Counted from the stretch's first letter, positions 36,589 to 46,619 are shown. The stretch is DNA of 64,000 nucleotides from Anaerohalosphaera lusitana (GCF_002007645.1 NZ_CP019791.1:620001-684000), one strand, 5' to 3'. Notes: a model not told the origin generated them from the sequence alone. Made by a program: numbers and translations.

Positions 36589-38253
36589 TTACATCGTCTT
36601 ATACCGCGGTCCGCCCCCGCCCTCGGGCACGGTCCACCGAATGTTGTCAAACGGACACTTCCGCTGACACGTCTTACAGTGCAGACAGTTCGACGGATTC
36701 GCGGGCTTGACCACATCGTGGATCATCTCGTACACACCCGCCGGGCAGAACGTGATGCAGGGCCGTTCAAACTTCCGTCCGCACTCATCGCATTTCGCAG
36801 GATCCAGTATCGACAGATGCGAAGGCTGTTCCTCACGGTGCTCCGTATCCGCCATCGCGGTGAACGTATCCTTATCAAAATCCATGTCGGGCCTGAGCCG
36901 ATACTCCATCGACGTCATGACCTCGTAATCCGGCTCGATATCAAACTTCGGCAGCATCCCACCGAATACGCTGAACGGCATGCCCTGCAGCGGGCCGAAC
37001 TTCGCAACCGTCTGACGGAAATTTTTCGCCGTCCGCATTTCATCGAGCACGCCCGCCTCTTCGACCAGCCTGGTATACTCGACCGCCAGCTCATCGAGAG
37101 CGCCGAGCTTCGAAGTGATCGCCTTGCCCGCCGCAAGCCCCGAAGAGATCGCATTATGCAAACCCTTGATCTTGTTCATGTTCACAAAGCCCGCCGAATC
37201 GCCCAGGATGACCGTGTTCGCCTTGCCGATCGCGTCGGTAGATCCCTCACGCGGGATCGCAAAATATCCGCCTTCCGGGATCATCTTCGCTCCGCCTTCG
37301 ACCACCGTTCCGCCATCGACGAACTGCTTGACGAACTTATGCTCCTTAAATCGCTCCAGCGCATCCTGCGGATTGAAGTCGTAATATTTCCAGTCTAGCC
37401 CGACGATCATCCCCACGGCGATCTTGTTATCGCCCATCGGATACATAATCCCGCCGCCGAACATCGCGGGCCCGATCACCGGCGTCCAGATCGGATAGCC
37501 CATCGCATGAACGACCCGCCCGTCGGTGAACTTTGCGTACTGCTCATCTGTGACCTTGATGTTTTCCTTAACACCAATCGAGTAAAGCTGCGTCGCTTCA
37601 CGCTTCAGCCCCGCCTTCTCGATGAACTTCTCCGTAAGCAGCCCGTCACAGCCCTCCGCCAGCACAACCGCATCAGCCTCGACCACCTCACCCGGCACAA
37701 AATTCGGCAGCGGCTCACCGTCATGACCCCGCCCCTGATCCACCAGCTTCACGCCGGTCGCCTTGCCCGTACTGTCGAGCAGAATGTCCTCAGCCGCAAA
37801 ACCCGTCATCAACTCAACACCGACGTTCTTCGCAACGCCCGCAAGATACCCCGTCAGGCTGCTGATCGACACGATATAGTCGTCCTCGTGCACCATCTGC
37901 CCGAATCCGATCTTGCACGCCTTCGCAGCCTTGATCGCCGGCATCATGCTGAACGAGGCCTTCTTGCCGGCCAAAAACAGAACGTCATCCTTATCGACCT
38001 TGCGCGAAAACAGCTTCTGCGCCTCTTCGTCCTCCCGCCAGTCACCCGCCGCCATATCTAGCAGCTCATGTATAGGCCCCGGTTCGAGCACCGCACCGGA
38101 AAGATTGTGGTTGCCCGGTTCTGCCGCCTTGTCGATCACGCAGACATCGGTGCCAGGACTTTGTTTTTTAAGAGTGATCGCGGCCGAGAGACCCGCGGGC
38201 CCCGCCCCCACGACCAGTACTGAAACCTTATTGTAATTTGTCGAGTCAGCCAC
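36589..38253 (-). CDS. Electron transfer flavoprotein:quinone oxidoreductase with C-terminal ferredoxin domain (FixC-FixX type)
   Basis: Passes electrons from ETF to the quinone pool, or takes part in a Fix-type bifurcating complex. The FAD-binding motif VVGAGPAGLSA spans residues 14-24, with the second FAD segment VILGDSAGFVN near 345. Residues about 470-554 form a FixX-like ferredoxin domain with CDECGRKFERPC, CPAGVYEMI and CLHCKTCQRKCP followed by IRWTVPEGGGG. Two extra cysteines in the first cluster region are unusual. It starts one base past the stop of the fused ETF gene, so the two are translationally linked. The 554 residues match ETF-QO. No transmembrane helix is evident; these enzymes are monotopic. 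Confidence 0.92.
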   Translation of the reverse strand: MADSTNYNKVSVLVVGAGPAGLSAAITLKKQSPGTDVCVIDKAAEPGNHNLSGAVLEPGPIHELLDMAAGDWREDEEAQKLFSRKVDKDDVLFLAGKKASFSMMPAIKAAKACKIGFGQMVHEDDYIVSISSLTGYLAGVAKNVGVELMTGFAAEDILLDSTGKATGVKLVDQGRGHDGEPLPNFVPGEVVEADAVVLAEGCDGLLTEKFIEKAGLKREATQLYSIGVKENIKVTDEQYAKFTDGRVVHAMGYPIWTPVIGPAMFGGGIMYPMGDNKIAVGMIVGLDWKYYDFNPQDALERFKEHKFVKQFVDGGTVVEGGAKMIPEGGYFAIPREGSTDAIGKANTVILGDSAGFVNMNKIKGLHNAISSGLAAGKAITSKLGALDELAVEYTRLVEEAGVLDEMRTAKNFRQTVAKFGPLQGMPFSVFGGMLPKFDIEPDYEVMTSMEYRLRPDMDFDKDTFTAMADTEHREEQPSHLSILDPAKCDECGRKFERPCITFCPAGVYEMIHDVVKPANPSNCLHCKTCQRKCPFDNIRWTVPEGGGGPRYKTM

Positions 38254-38254
38254 T

Positions 38255-40351
38255 TTACGCCTCTTTCAATTCTTCAACCAGTTTCGGTACGATATCATCA
38301 GCCGTTCCGATCATGTAGTAATCGCATTGTTTCAGGATCGGTGCGTTCGGATCCGAGTTGATCGCCACGATCGTCTCGCTGTTCGAAACGCCGATCATAT
38401 GCTGTATCGCTCCGCTGATGCCGATCGCGATGTAAAGCTCGGGCCCCACCGCTGTTCCCGTCTGTCCGACCTGGTGCACCCTGTCGATGAAGCCCTGTTC
38501 TACCGCTGCACGGCTTGCGCCTTTTTCCGTTGACACGCCGAACTTATCGCCGATCACGCCGTTGAGCATGTCGATCATGCTGTCGAACTCATCGCGGTCC
38601 TGCATACCCTTGCCGCCAGCCGTGATAACATCCGCCTCGAAATTGACCTGCCCAGTTGCCATCTCCGTCTTAATGATGTCCAGGCTCTGATCCTCGGGCT
38701 TGAGTTCTACCTTGTGCTCGATCACCTCACCCGTCCGCGAAGTGTCCGGCTCCAGCCGAGTCATTACGCCCTCGCGCGCCGTCGCCATCTGACATTCGCT
38801 GTCCTTCGTCACGATGGTCGCCATGATATTACCACCCAGCGCCGGCCGCGTCTGGAACAGTATCGCAACCTGCCCCTTCCTGCTGCTGTCGCGGATCTCC
38901 AGCCCCGTACAGTCCGCCGTCAGCCCGCACTTGAGCCGATACGAAACCATCGGAGCCAGCACCCGGCCCTGCGGCGTCGCGCCATACAGCACGATCTGCG
39001 GATCATACTTCGCAACACAATCCGCAACCGCCTTGCGGTATACCGTCGGATCGAATTCCTTCAGCAGCGGGTCCTCGATCACATAGACCTTATCCGCCCC
39101 CGCGTGTATCAGCTCGTCCGTAAACTTCTTGACCGCGTCGCCCGCAATGCAAACGCCCACCTTCGTACCCAGCGAATCCGCCAGCTCACGAGCCTTGCCC
39201 GTCAGCTCGAACGTCGCCGAGTTGATCTTATCCTCGCCATGCTCAGCCATCACCCACACTTCGCCTGAGTAACTCGTCTCGGTGCTCTTGAGTGCGTTGA
39301 GCATGTCCTCCAGCGCCTTCTTGTGAAAACCGCCGTCACTCTTTTCGAGTATCTCGTCGAACTGCTTACCGTCGATCTTATTCACGTCCTCGATCTTCAT
39401 CTCAGACAGCAGCCGATTAAGTTCCTTGAAATCGTCGTTCTCCTTGTCCGTCCCCTCATAAGAGCGGTCGAATTTACTCTCGCGCCTGGCCGGCGGCACA
39501 TATGAAGGCCCGGCTTCAGTTTTGTCCTCCTTCTCGCCTGCACCGCCTTTACCCGCGGCGCCCGCGATCAGCTTCGCCAGCTCTTTAACTTCCGTCACTT
39601 CCTGACACTTCCGCGTCGTCTTGCCCGGCGGGAACACCCTGATCACACGCGTCTTAGAACCTTTCACGCCGACGTTGTCCGCGCCGATGTCCTTGGCAGT
39701 CCACTGCGTCATCTCCGCCCGCTCAGCTTTTCGGCTCGCCGCGAACGTTGCGAACAGCGGATACTCGTATTTCGCCACCGTCACAACCGCGGGCATCTGA
39801 TGCGCTTCCACCACCTGGCTCCCGCCTGCGATGATCCGTGTGAATCTGAACTTGCCGTTGATATATTCCGCATCGGTCGCGTACGGTATACAGGGCACCT
39901 TCATCTCTTCAGCGATCTGGGCAGGCACCTGAGCCGTGTCCCCGTCCACCGACTGCATACCGGATACGACGAAATAATCATCCGTCCCGCCCAGCTTGTC
40001 CTTGACGATCTTGCGTATGCCATATGCCAGCGGATTCGCTGTCGCAAACGTATCCGCTCCGCCCAGCGCCCGGTCCGTCAGCAGCACCACATCATCGGCA
40101 CATCTGCTCAACCCGTACTTGAGCACCTCCGCTGCCATCGGCGGCCCCATCGTCAGGCATATAACTTTCGACTCAGGATCGTTCTGCAGATTCCGCATCT
40201 TCCAAGCGAACGCCAACCCCTGTGCATCCAGCTCATTGATTACGCTAGGCAGCCGGGTGCGGATCAGGTTCCCCGTTTTCGGATCGAACGCGTTGTCCGT
40301 GATCTGCGAAACGTCGGGAACCTGCTTTACCAATACGATATAGTGACTCAT
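38255..40351 (-). CDS. Electron transfer flavoprotein, beta and alpha subunits fused
   Basis: A single 698-residue polypeptide. Residues about 1-265 are EtfB/FixA (IVLVKQVPD, GVQS-like SGMQSVDGDTAQVPAQIAE, and the TVAKYEYP region). A charged linker of about 90 residues follows (KEDKTEAGP to STETSYSG). Residues about 360-698 are EtfA/FixB with GATPQGRVLAPMVSYRL, GGNIMATIV and the FAD-binding GQTGTAVGPELYIAIGISG. Separate subunits are the rule, so the fusion is notable. AAAGGTG precedes the ATG. The partner oxidoreductase follows directly. Whether it bifurcates cannot be settled from this reading. Confidence 0.92.
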   Translation of the reverse strand: MSHYIVLVKQVPDVSQITDNAFDPKTGNLIRTRLPSVINELDAQGLAFAWKMRNLQNDPESKVICLTMGPPMAAEVLKYGLSRCADDVVLLTDRALGGADTFATANPLAYGIRKIVKDKLGGTDDYFVVSGMQSVDGDTAQVPAQIAEEMKVPCIPYATDAEYINGKFRFTRIIAGGSQVVEAHQMPAVVTVAKYEYPLFATFAASRKAERAEMTQWTAKDIGADNVGVKGSKTRVIRVFPPGKTTRKCQEVTEVKELAKLIAGAAGKGGAGEKEDKTEAGPSYVPPARRESKFDRSYEGTDKENDDFKELNRLLSEMKIEDVNKIDGKQFDEILEKSDGGFHKKALEDMLNALKSTETSYSGEVWVMAEHGEDKINSATFELTGKARELADSLGTKVGVCIAGDAVKKFTDELIHAGADKVYVIEDPLLKEFDPTVYRKAVADCVAKYDPQIVLYGATPQGRVLAPMVSYRLKCGLTADCTGLEIRDSSRKGQVAILFQTRPALGGNIMATIVTKDSECQMATAREGVMTRLEPDTSRTGEVIEHKVELKPEDQSLDIIKTEMATGQVNFEADVITAGGKGMQDRDEFDSMIDMLNGVIGDKFGVSTEKGASRAAVEQGFIDRVHQVGQTGTAVGPELYIAIGISGAIQHMIGVSNSETIVAINSDPNAPILKQCDYYMIGTADDIVPKLVEELKEA

Positions 40352-40732
40352 ATGACACCTTTAATTCAAGTGTGCTGTCATTTCCATACCCTAAGTTACT
40401 TTACCTGCGAGTGTTTTGCAATATAGCAGGAATTCAAATAATAACAAAGCACCGCCCTATATCTATCAATATCCACCACTGGTAGATTTTGAACAGGATT
40501 CACGACTCTTCAATCTTATTTCACGTGTCAAAACAGAACATCTGCCCGCACGACCAACATGTATTTGTACTCAACTTGCTGTTTTATGCTCGTATTTTAT
40601 CAAAAACCGCATTGTTGACGCCAAACCCTTGATTTTGCCGATATTATCCTGTTACATATTAGCGGAAATCACTGTGGAGCTGCTGGAAACAGTTCCCGAA
40701 TGGAAATGGTAATCGCAGTTAGGAATTAAAAT
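40352..40732. other. Divergent intergenic region, 381 bp
   Basis: Lies between the ETF operon and the corrinoid protein gene. AT-rich, with no ORF of substance and no recognisable cobalamin riboswitch despite the B12-binding product downstream. A possible promoter for the plus-strand gene is TTGATT, 17 bases, TTACAT near 40629-40657. Confidence 0.35.
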
Positions 40733-41356
40733 ATGGCAGATTTACAGGCACTCGCAGATGCGGTCATCAAGGGTGACCAGAAAACAGCAGTAGATCTTAC
40801 AAAATCAGCCCTCGAAGAAGGTACCGGACCCGGCAAGGTACTCGAGGAAGGCCTTATCGCCGGCATGAACGTCATCGGAACACGGTTCAAGGCCAACGAA
40901 GTCTACATCCCAGAGGTCCTCATCTCCGCCCGCGCCATGAAAATGGCAATGGAAATCCTCGAACCCAAACTCGTTGAAGCCGGAGTAGAACCTATCGGCA
41001 AGGCCATTATCGGCACCGTCCAGGGCGATCTGCACGACATCGGCAAGAACCTCGTCATGATGATGCTCAAGGGCGCAGGATTCAACGTGATCGACCTCGG
41101 CGTGGACGTCTCACCCGAAAAATTCGTCGAGCAGGCAAAAGAAAACGGTGCCCAGATCGTCGGCCTCAGCGCATTGCTGACCACAACAATGCCCGCAATG
41201 GAAAAATCCGTCAAGGCCCTCAAAGACGCAGGTCTCGACGCAAAAGTTATTGTAGGCGGCGCTCCAGTAACGCAAGGCTACGCAGACAAGATAGGCGCAG
41301 ATGGCTACAGTCCCGACGCCGCAAGCGCGGTCGATCTCGCAAAATCACTCGTTTAA
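40733..41356 (+). CDS. Corrinoid (B12-binding) methyltransferase-partner protein
   Basis: Cytoplasmic methyl carrier of the MtbC/MttC type. Residues 1-85 form the helical cap domain, and 90-207 the Rossmann-like cobalamin domain with DLHDIGKN (the DxHxxG motif, His101 as lower ligand), then VGLSALLTTTM and VIVGGAPVTQ. The 207-residue length is typical. Such proteins carry a methyl group between a substrate-specific methyltransferase and a tetrahydrofolate or other acceptor enzyme. No methyltransferase gene is adjacent and the gene has its own terminator, so it is an orphan component here. Confidence 0.92.
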   Translation: MADLQALADAVIKGDQKTAVDLTKSALEEGTGPGKVLEEGLIAGMNVIGTRFKANEVYIPEVLISARAMKMAMEILEPKLVEAGVEPIGKAIIGTVQGDLHDIGKNLVMMMLKGAGFNVIDLGVDVSPEKFVEQAKENGAQIVGLSALLTTTMPAMEKSVKALKDAGLDAKVIVGGAPVTQGYADKIGADGYSPDAASAVDLAKSLV

Positions 41357-41375
41357 GCAATTACGCAGATACAGC

Positions 41376-41408
41376 AGGGCGGCGCAAACCGTTGTGTCGT
41401 CCTTTTTT
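41376..41408 (+). terminator. Intrinsic terminator of the corrinoid protein gene
   Basis: AGGGCGGCGCAA pairs fully, counting G-U pairs, with TTGTGTCGTCCT around an ACCG loop, followed by T. Confidence 0.85.
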
Positions 41409-41543
41409 GATGCGCGCATTTGGTAAATGTTACTATGAATTGACCATATCTTGATTTTGCGTCGTCAATTGACGATAATAACAATGATCACAACCTAATC
41501 GCACAATATATGATCCCACCAGCCGCCCGCTGAGACGATAATT

Positions 41544-43172
41544 ATGGCAAAATTTCGTAACGACGATTTAAAGCAATTCTTCACCGAGCTCAAGTTCGCA
41601 CCCAGACCCAAACGCCTCGAACAGCTCTACGCCGCCCGGGATCTGCTTGCCATCGTCGAAGAGGACCGCGAATACCCTCTCGAATTCGTCTGTTTTCGCG
41701 TTACCGGCTACCGGCCGCGTCAGATACTCTCCGGCACACTGATAAAAGGCGATCAGCTCGCCAACGATCTGCAGACCTTCATGGATCGTCTCAGCACCGC
41801 CCTCAAACTCCGGGCCGACGAACAGCCCGAACCCGTCCTCACGATCGCCGATCTGTGCGAAAAATTCAACGTCTCCGCAAAGACCGTTCAGCGATGGCGC
41901 AAACGCGGGCTCTGGGGCTGCATGTACGTCTTCGGCCCACGCAAAAAACGCCTCGGCTTCCTCAAGTCGGATGTCGAACGTTTCATGAATAAAAACCCCG
42001 ACGCCGCGAAAAAGGCCACGCAATTCTCCCTCGTCACCGACAGCGAAAAACAGCAGATCGTCCAACTCGCCCGCGACCTTACCGCCGACAAAAAACTGAG
42101 CCGCCACCAGGTCATACTCAGCATCGTAAAACAAACCGGCCGCTCCAAAGAAACCGTCCGCTATATACTGCTCGAAAACGAAGAACAAACCGACAGCATA
42201 CCCGTCTTCGCCAAACCTTCCGGCGTCATCAGACCCGCCCAGGCCTCCCAGATCTATAAGCTCTACAGGCAGGGCACCTCCATCAAGGAACTGATGGAAA
42301 AATTCAATCGCAGCCGCAGTTCCATCTACCGCCTGATCAATAAGCGCCGCGCGAAGAAGATCGTTTCCGAAAAGATCGACTTCATCGCCAGCGACGAGTT
42401 CCTCACCGAAAATGCAAGACAGCAAATTCTCGGCGACAAATTCGAACTCCCCACCATCGGCAAAAAACGCATACTCTCACGCCCCCAGGAACTAGAACTG
42501 TTCCGCAAGTACAACTACCTCAAATACCTCGCCACCATCACACGCACCCAGATCGACTTTACCAGCCCCCGCGCAGGCCGTCTCGACGAAATAGAAAAAT
42601 ATCTCGATCAGGCCGAACAGATCAAACAGCTCATCATCGAAGCAAACCTCGGCCTCGTTGTCAGCATCGCAAAAAAGCACACCCCCATGACGGGTCACAT
42701 GCCCGATCTCATCAGCGAAGGCAACCTCGCCCTCATGCGCGCCGTCGAAAAATTCGACTACACACGCGGTTACCGCTTCAGTACCTACGCCTCGCTCGCG
42801 ATCGCAAAAGATTTCGCACGTAAAATTCCCGCCGAGATCACCCGTTTCGACAAAGCCAACGGCGGCCCGGACATCGCCGAATACGGCCGCGACATGCGAA
42901 ACATTGACACCGCACACGTCGAGTCCATCGAACGCGCAAACCTCAGCCTCGACGAAGTCATCTCCAACAATCTCACCGAACGCGAACAGTTCGTGATCCG
43001 CAATCATTACGGCCTTGCCAAACGCAAAGTCGGCGAAAAACCAATGACCCTCAAAGAGATCGGCGACAAACTCGGCCTCAGCAAAGAACGCGTCCGCCAG
43101 ATCGAACTGCTCGCTCTCCAGCAGCTTCGTCACTGTCTCCGCCCCGAACAATTCGATCTGCTCATCGGCTAG
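41544..43172 (+). CDS. Sigma-70 family RNA polymerase sigma factor with long multi-HTH N-terminal extension
   Basis: A 542-residue sigma factor. Residues 365-430 are region 2 (EANLGLVVSIAKKH, DLISEGNLALMRAVEKFDYTRG, RFSTYASLAIAKDF) and 475-530 region 4 (LTEREQFVIRNHYGL, TLKEIGDKLGLSKERVRQIE). Region 1.1 is absent; instead about 350 residues precede region 2 with three helix-turn-helix-like segments: 99-122 (IADLCEKFNVSAKTVQRWRK), about 184-210 (SRHQVILSIVKQTGRSKETV) and about 230-270 (SIKELMEKFNRSRSSIYRL). Region 3 is shortened. The factor is probably not the housekeeping one. Monocistronic. Its regulon is unknown. Confidence 0.88.
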   Translation: MAKFRNDDLKQFFTELKFAPRPKRLEQLYAARDLLAIVEEDREYPLEFVCFRVTGYRPRQILSGTLIKGDQLANDLQTFMDRLSTALKLRADEQPEPVLTIADLCEKFNVSAKTVQRWRKRGLWGCMYVFGPRKKRLGFLKSDVERFMNKNPDAAKKATQFSLVTDSEKQQIVQLARDLTADKKLSRHQVILSIVKQTGRSKETVRYILLENEEQTDSIPVFAKPSGVIRPAQASQIYKLYRQGTSIKELMEKFNRSRSSIYRLINKRRAKKIVSEKIDFIASDEFLTENARQQILGDKFELPTIGKKRILSRPQELELFRKYNYLKYLATITRTQIDFTSPRAGRLDEIEKYLDQAEQIKQLIIEANLGLVVSIAKKHTPMTGHMPDLISEGNLALMRAVEKFDYTRGYRFSTYASLAIAKDFARKIPAEITRFDKANGGPDIAEYGRDMRNIDTAHVESIERANLSLDEVISNNLTEREQFVIRNHYGLAKRKVGEKPMTLKEIGDKLGLSKERVRQIELLALQQLRHCLRPEQFDLLIG

Positions 43173-43262
43173 TCTTGGGCAACCGTATAACTGTTCTCGC
43201 TCCCACTGCTGGTCATTGCAAGCTTACCGCAATACAGGGTTGCAATAGGCCTCTTCGATCTG

Positions 43263-46200
43263 TCATTCCATGGCAATATTTGACTGCAATTCATAGCGTC
43301 CTGACTTGAGCTCCAGCACGGCCACTCCATCATCGAACGATATGACTTTTCCGAACGGTTCAGCTTGAACACTCTGTTTTGTTATCGCGGGCATATGCAC
43401 CTCCGCAGTTGTATTCGGCGGGATCACGACCGTACAGTTGAAATGTTTGCCGTCCAGTTTCCAGTCGGTCTCGATCGTTCCTCGAACGGAATCATATCGC
43501 GTCTTCGCCCACTTCAGTTCACCGCCGGGACGCGGCTTGAGAACGATATTCTCAAACCCAGCTCCCTCAGTCCTGATGCCGCCTATATTCTCGAACATCC
43601 ACTGACAAACCGCACCGAAAGAATAATGCGCGAACGAATTCATGCCCGGATTCGCAAAACCCTCATCGGGCGTCCAGCCGTTCCACCGCTCCCAGATCGA
43701 AGTGGCCCCATGCTTGATGGAAAAGCCCCACGATGGGAACGTGTCATTGTGAAGCAGCTTATACGCCACATCGTTCCGACCGATCTTCGCCAACACAAGC
43801 ATCAGATCCTTTGTTCCTATAAAGCCGGTGGACAAATGTCCGTCGTTTTCATCGATACGCCTTAGCAGATGCTCCGCAGCTTTCTTCTGCATATCCTCGT
43901 CCAGCAGATCGTGCGCGATTGCCAGCACATACGCCGTCTGACTGTCGCCCTTGATCTTGCCGTCTTCCGCAACGTAGGCCTCATTGAATGAAGCCTTGAT
44001 TTTCTCAAACAATTTGTCATAAGCAGCCGCATCGTCTTCATACCCCAGCACTCGGGCAGTTCGCGCTAATAGATCGGTGCTGTATGCGAAGTACGACATA
44101 AAGATAACGTCTTTCGGCGTATTGTCATCAATATTGAGCCAGTCACCGTAACAGTGAAATCTGGCAGGCGGCAGCAGTTCATCAGTACAGCGGTTCTTGC
44201 GAAATTCAATAAACTCTTTCATCGCCTCGTAATGCTTCTCCAGCACACGCTCGTCACCGTACATCTTATATATTGTCCACGGACAGATCACCCCCGCATC
44301 GGCCCAAGCGGGTCCGCCATCAGCGCCTGCAACCTTGAGCGGTGCCACCCTTGGGAACTGTCCGTCCGCCCGCTGCGCATCCTCGAGATCGACCAGCCAC
44401 TTGGTGAAGAACGCATGCACATCATTGTGATAGCAGGCCGTGTTGATATAGACCTGTGCGTCGCCCGTCCACCCCAGCCGCTCATCCCGTTGCGGACAAT
44501 CAGTGGGTATGTCAATAAAATTCGCCCTCTGGGTCCATACGGAATTCTGCTGGATCTTGTTTACCATCGGATCCGAACATTCAAACGTCCCCGCAGTCGG
44601 TGTATCACTGCTCAATGCAAGACCAGTCAGCATATCCAGATCAGGCTTAGCATCCAAACCCGTAACTTCCACATACTGAAATCCGTGGAACGTGAAATAA
44701 GGCTGCCATGTCTCTTCACCGTTACCCTTGCAAATGTAGATGTCTGTCGCATCAGCACTACGCAGATTTTCCGTGTAGATCGTTCCGTCCGATTGCAGCC
44801 ATTCGGCATGGCGCAGCGTGATCTTCTGTCCGCTTTCGCCGTTTATCTGGATCCGTACGACACCGGCAAAATTCTGTCCCATATCGAAAACGTACTGACC
44901 GGGTTTGGGCTCGGTAACTGAAACCGGTTTGACCTTTTCAAAAACGATAACAGGTTGATGAACGGCCGCCTGAATCTTAGGCTGCACCTCTTCACCGCCA
45001 ACAGCGACCTTTCGCCACTCAGCATCATCGAAATCCGCTGTATCCCAACCCGGCATCTCCAGTCTCGCGTCATAACTCTCACCCATAAGAAAATCTGCAT
45101 ACCCGATCGGCCCCAGAGACGCTTTCCAGTCCGGCCCCGAAGCAACCACCTGCGAACTGCCGTCATCATAAGTTATATGCAGTTGTGAAAGCAGCCTCAA
45201 CTTCTTGCCGTAATGGTTTCGCTGTCCGCCATAACCCACATAGCCTGCGAACCACCCGTCGGCGAGTATCGCACCGACTGCATTATTTCCCTGCTTGATC
45301 ATATCAGTCACATCATACGTGCGATAATAAATGCGTTTTTCGTAGTCGGTCCAGCCTGGCGAAAAATAATCTTCAGTCACTCGCTGCCCGTTAACGAACA
45401 TCTGATAGATGCCTAATGCGGTCGCGTACAGCCGCGCTTTCGCAATACGTTTTTCCTGCACAGCGAAGCTTCTCCTTAAGTACCGGGCCGGCGGCAGTTC
45501 TTTTACGTCAGTGCCCACCTCACCCCAGGGTTTGCACCCATAAGGCCCAAGCGTACGCGACGCCGACCAGCTAGCCGTATTGTGCTCGACTTGGGTCCAG
45601 CCGTCCTCTTCAGTCGAGGATGAGATCCACTGTTCATTCGTGACGAACTCCAGCGTTTCGCCTGCATCCGACTCAATAACGATAACTGCCAGCAGACCGG
45701 CAGGGTTAGCACTGCTCCCCACGTTTTCTGCCGAAACCGCAACGACATTCCGTCCTGTTTGTACTTCATCACTGATATCGATTGGTTTTATGACTTCCCA
45801 ATCTTTACCTTGCCCGACCGGCAGGCCATTGAGATTAAGCTCAAAACTGTTGTCGGCCGACACGTATGCCATGGCACGATCGACAGTAAAGTCTTTAGGT
45901 ACTTGGAAATTCTTCCGGAAATAGCACTGCCCCACAGGCACATTCTGCCCACGCTGATCCGCCGTCCATATCCAACTTGCTTTCTCGATCACCTTGGGCA
46001 GACCGTTCTTTTTATCCCGCACATCAAAACCAATCCACTCCGCCTGCCAGTCCTCCCGATCCAGAAGCCCCATCGACCACATTGCGGGCCCACTCCAATC
46101 ACTCGGCTCCCCGTCCTTGTCCCACACGCGAACCTTCCAATAGCAATCTATTTCGGACTTAAGTTCCGAACCTGCGTAAACAATTCCAAATGTCCTATCG

Positions 46201-46487
46201 CTTTCAACCTTGCCCGAATCCCACAGATCCGCCTGCCCGGCTTTCAGCTTATCCGGCTCAGTCGCTGCAAGTATTCGATAAGCGGTCTGTTTCTGACCGT
46301 ACCCATCCGAACTCAGTATCCAGCTCATACGCGGTGCTGCCGCATCGATGCCCAGAGGATCAGTTCGAGATTCGCATTTCAGATCCCCGACCGAAAGACC
46401 GTCGTTATCAGTTAATCGAGCTGCATTGCCGAAGCAGCCGCACAAAGCCATACAAAAACAAATAGTCAGAAGAATTTCCGTACGCAT
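43263..46487 (-). CDS. GH78 alpha-L-rhamnosidase, lipoprotein
   Basis: Removes terminal alpha-L-rhamnose from glycans. The 1074-residue product has a lipoprotein signal (CMALCGC lipobox), N-terminal beta-sandwich domains, a central accessory domain, and the alpha/alpha-barrel with the family signature DCPQRDERLGWTGD, which holds the general acid region, then GFIGTKDLM and TSIWERWNGW, and a C-terminal beta domain. The ATG at 46487 is chosen for GAGGGCG upstream and the correct lipobox; a start at 46526 would break it. Last gene of a minus-strand run after sulfatase and GH95, so it probably works on the same sulfated deoxyhexose polysaccharide at the cell surface. Confidence 0.93.
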   Translation of the reverse strand: MRTEILLTICFCMALCGCFGNAARLTDNDGLSVGDLKCESRTDPLGIDAAAPRMSWILSSDGYGQKQTAYRILAATEPDKLKAGQADLWDSGKVESDRTFGIVYAGSELKSEIDCYWKVRVWDKDGEPSDWSGPAMWSMGLLDREDWQAEWIGFDVRDKKNGLPKVIEKASWIWTADQRGQNVPVGQCYFRKNFQVPKDFTVDRAMAYVSADNSFELNLNGLPVGQGKDWEVIKPIDISDEVQTGRNVVAVSAENVGSSANPAGLLAVIVIESDAGETLEFVTNEQWISSSTEEDGWTQVEHNTASWSASRTLGPYGCKPWGEVGTDVKELPPARYLRRSFAVQEKRIAKARLYATALGIYQMFVNGQRVTEDYFSPGWTDYEKRIYYRTYDVTDMIKQGNNAVGAILADGWFAGYVGYGGQRNHYGKKLRLLSQLHITYDDGSSQVVASGPDWKASLGPIGYADFLMGESYDARLEMPGWDTADFDDAEWRKVAVGGEEVQPKIQAAVHQPVIVFEKVKPVSVTEPKPGQYVFDMGQNFAGVVRIQINGESGQKITLRHAEWLQSDGTIYTENLRSADATDIYICKGNGEETWQPYFTFHGFQYVEVTGLDAKPDLDMLTGLALSSDTPTAGTFECSDPMVNKIQQNSVWTQRANFIDIPTDCPQRDERLGWTGDAQVYINTACYHNDVHAFFTKWLVDLEDAQRADGQFPRVAPLKVAGADGGPAWADAGVICPWTIYKMYGDERVLEKHYEAMKEFIEFRKNRCTDELLPPARFHCYGDWLNIDDNTPKDVIFMSYFAYSTDLLARTARVLGYEDDAAAYDKLFEKIKASFNEAYVAEDGKIKGDSQTAYVLAIAHDLLDEDMQKKAAEHLLRRIDENDGHLSTGFIGTKDLMLVLAKIGRNDVAYKLLHNDTFPSWGFSIKHGATSIWERWNGWTPDEGFANPGMNSFAHYSFGAVCQWMFENIGGIRTEGAGFENIVLKPRPGGELKWAKTRYDSVRGTIETDWKLDGKHFNCTVVIPPNTTAEVHMPAITKQSVQAEPFGKVISFDDGVAVLELKSGRYELQSNIAME

Positions 46488-46619
46488 AGAATACGCCCTC
46501 AAAAAAGTATACCTGCCGTTTACCATTTAAAGAAAAGTAGAATTAGCCTCAAGGGTCAAACAAAAAACCGATCGCACCAAAAGATACGAACAATCTTAAT
46601 ATGCCCTGGCGAATCAGGC

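Noticed and set aside
40352-40732. A cobalamin riboswitch before the corrinoid protein gene
   Set aside because: No B12-box-like sequence or supporting helices could be found on the relevant strand.
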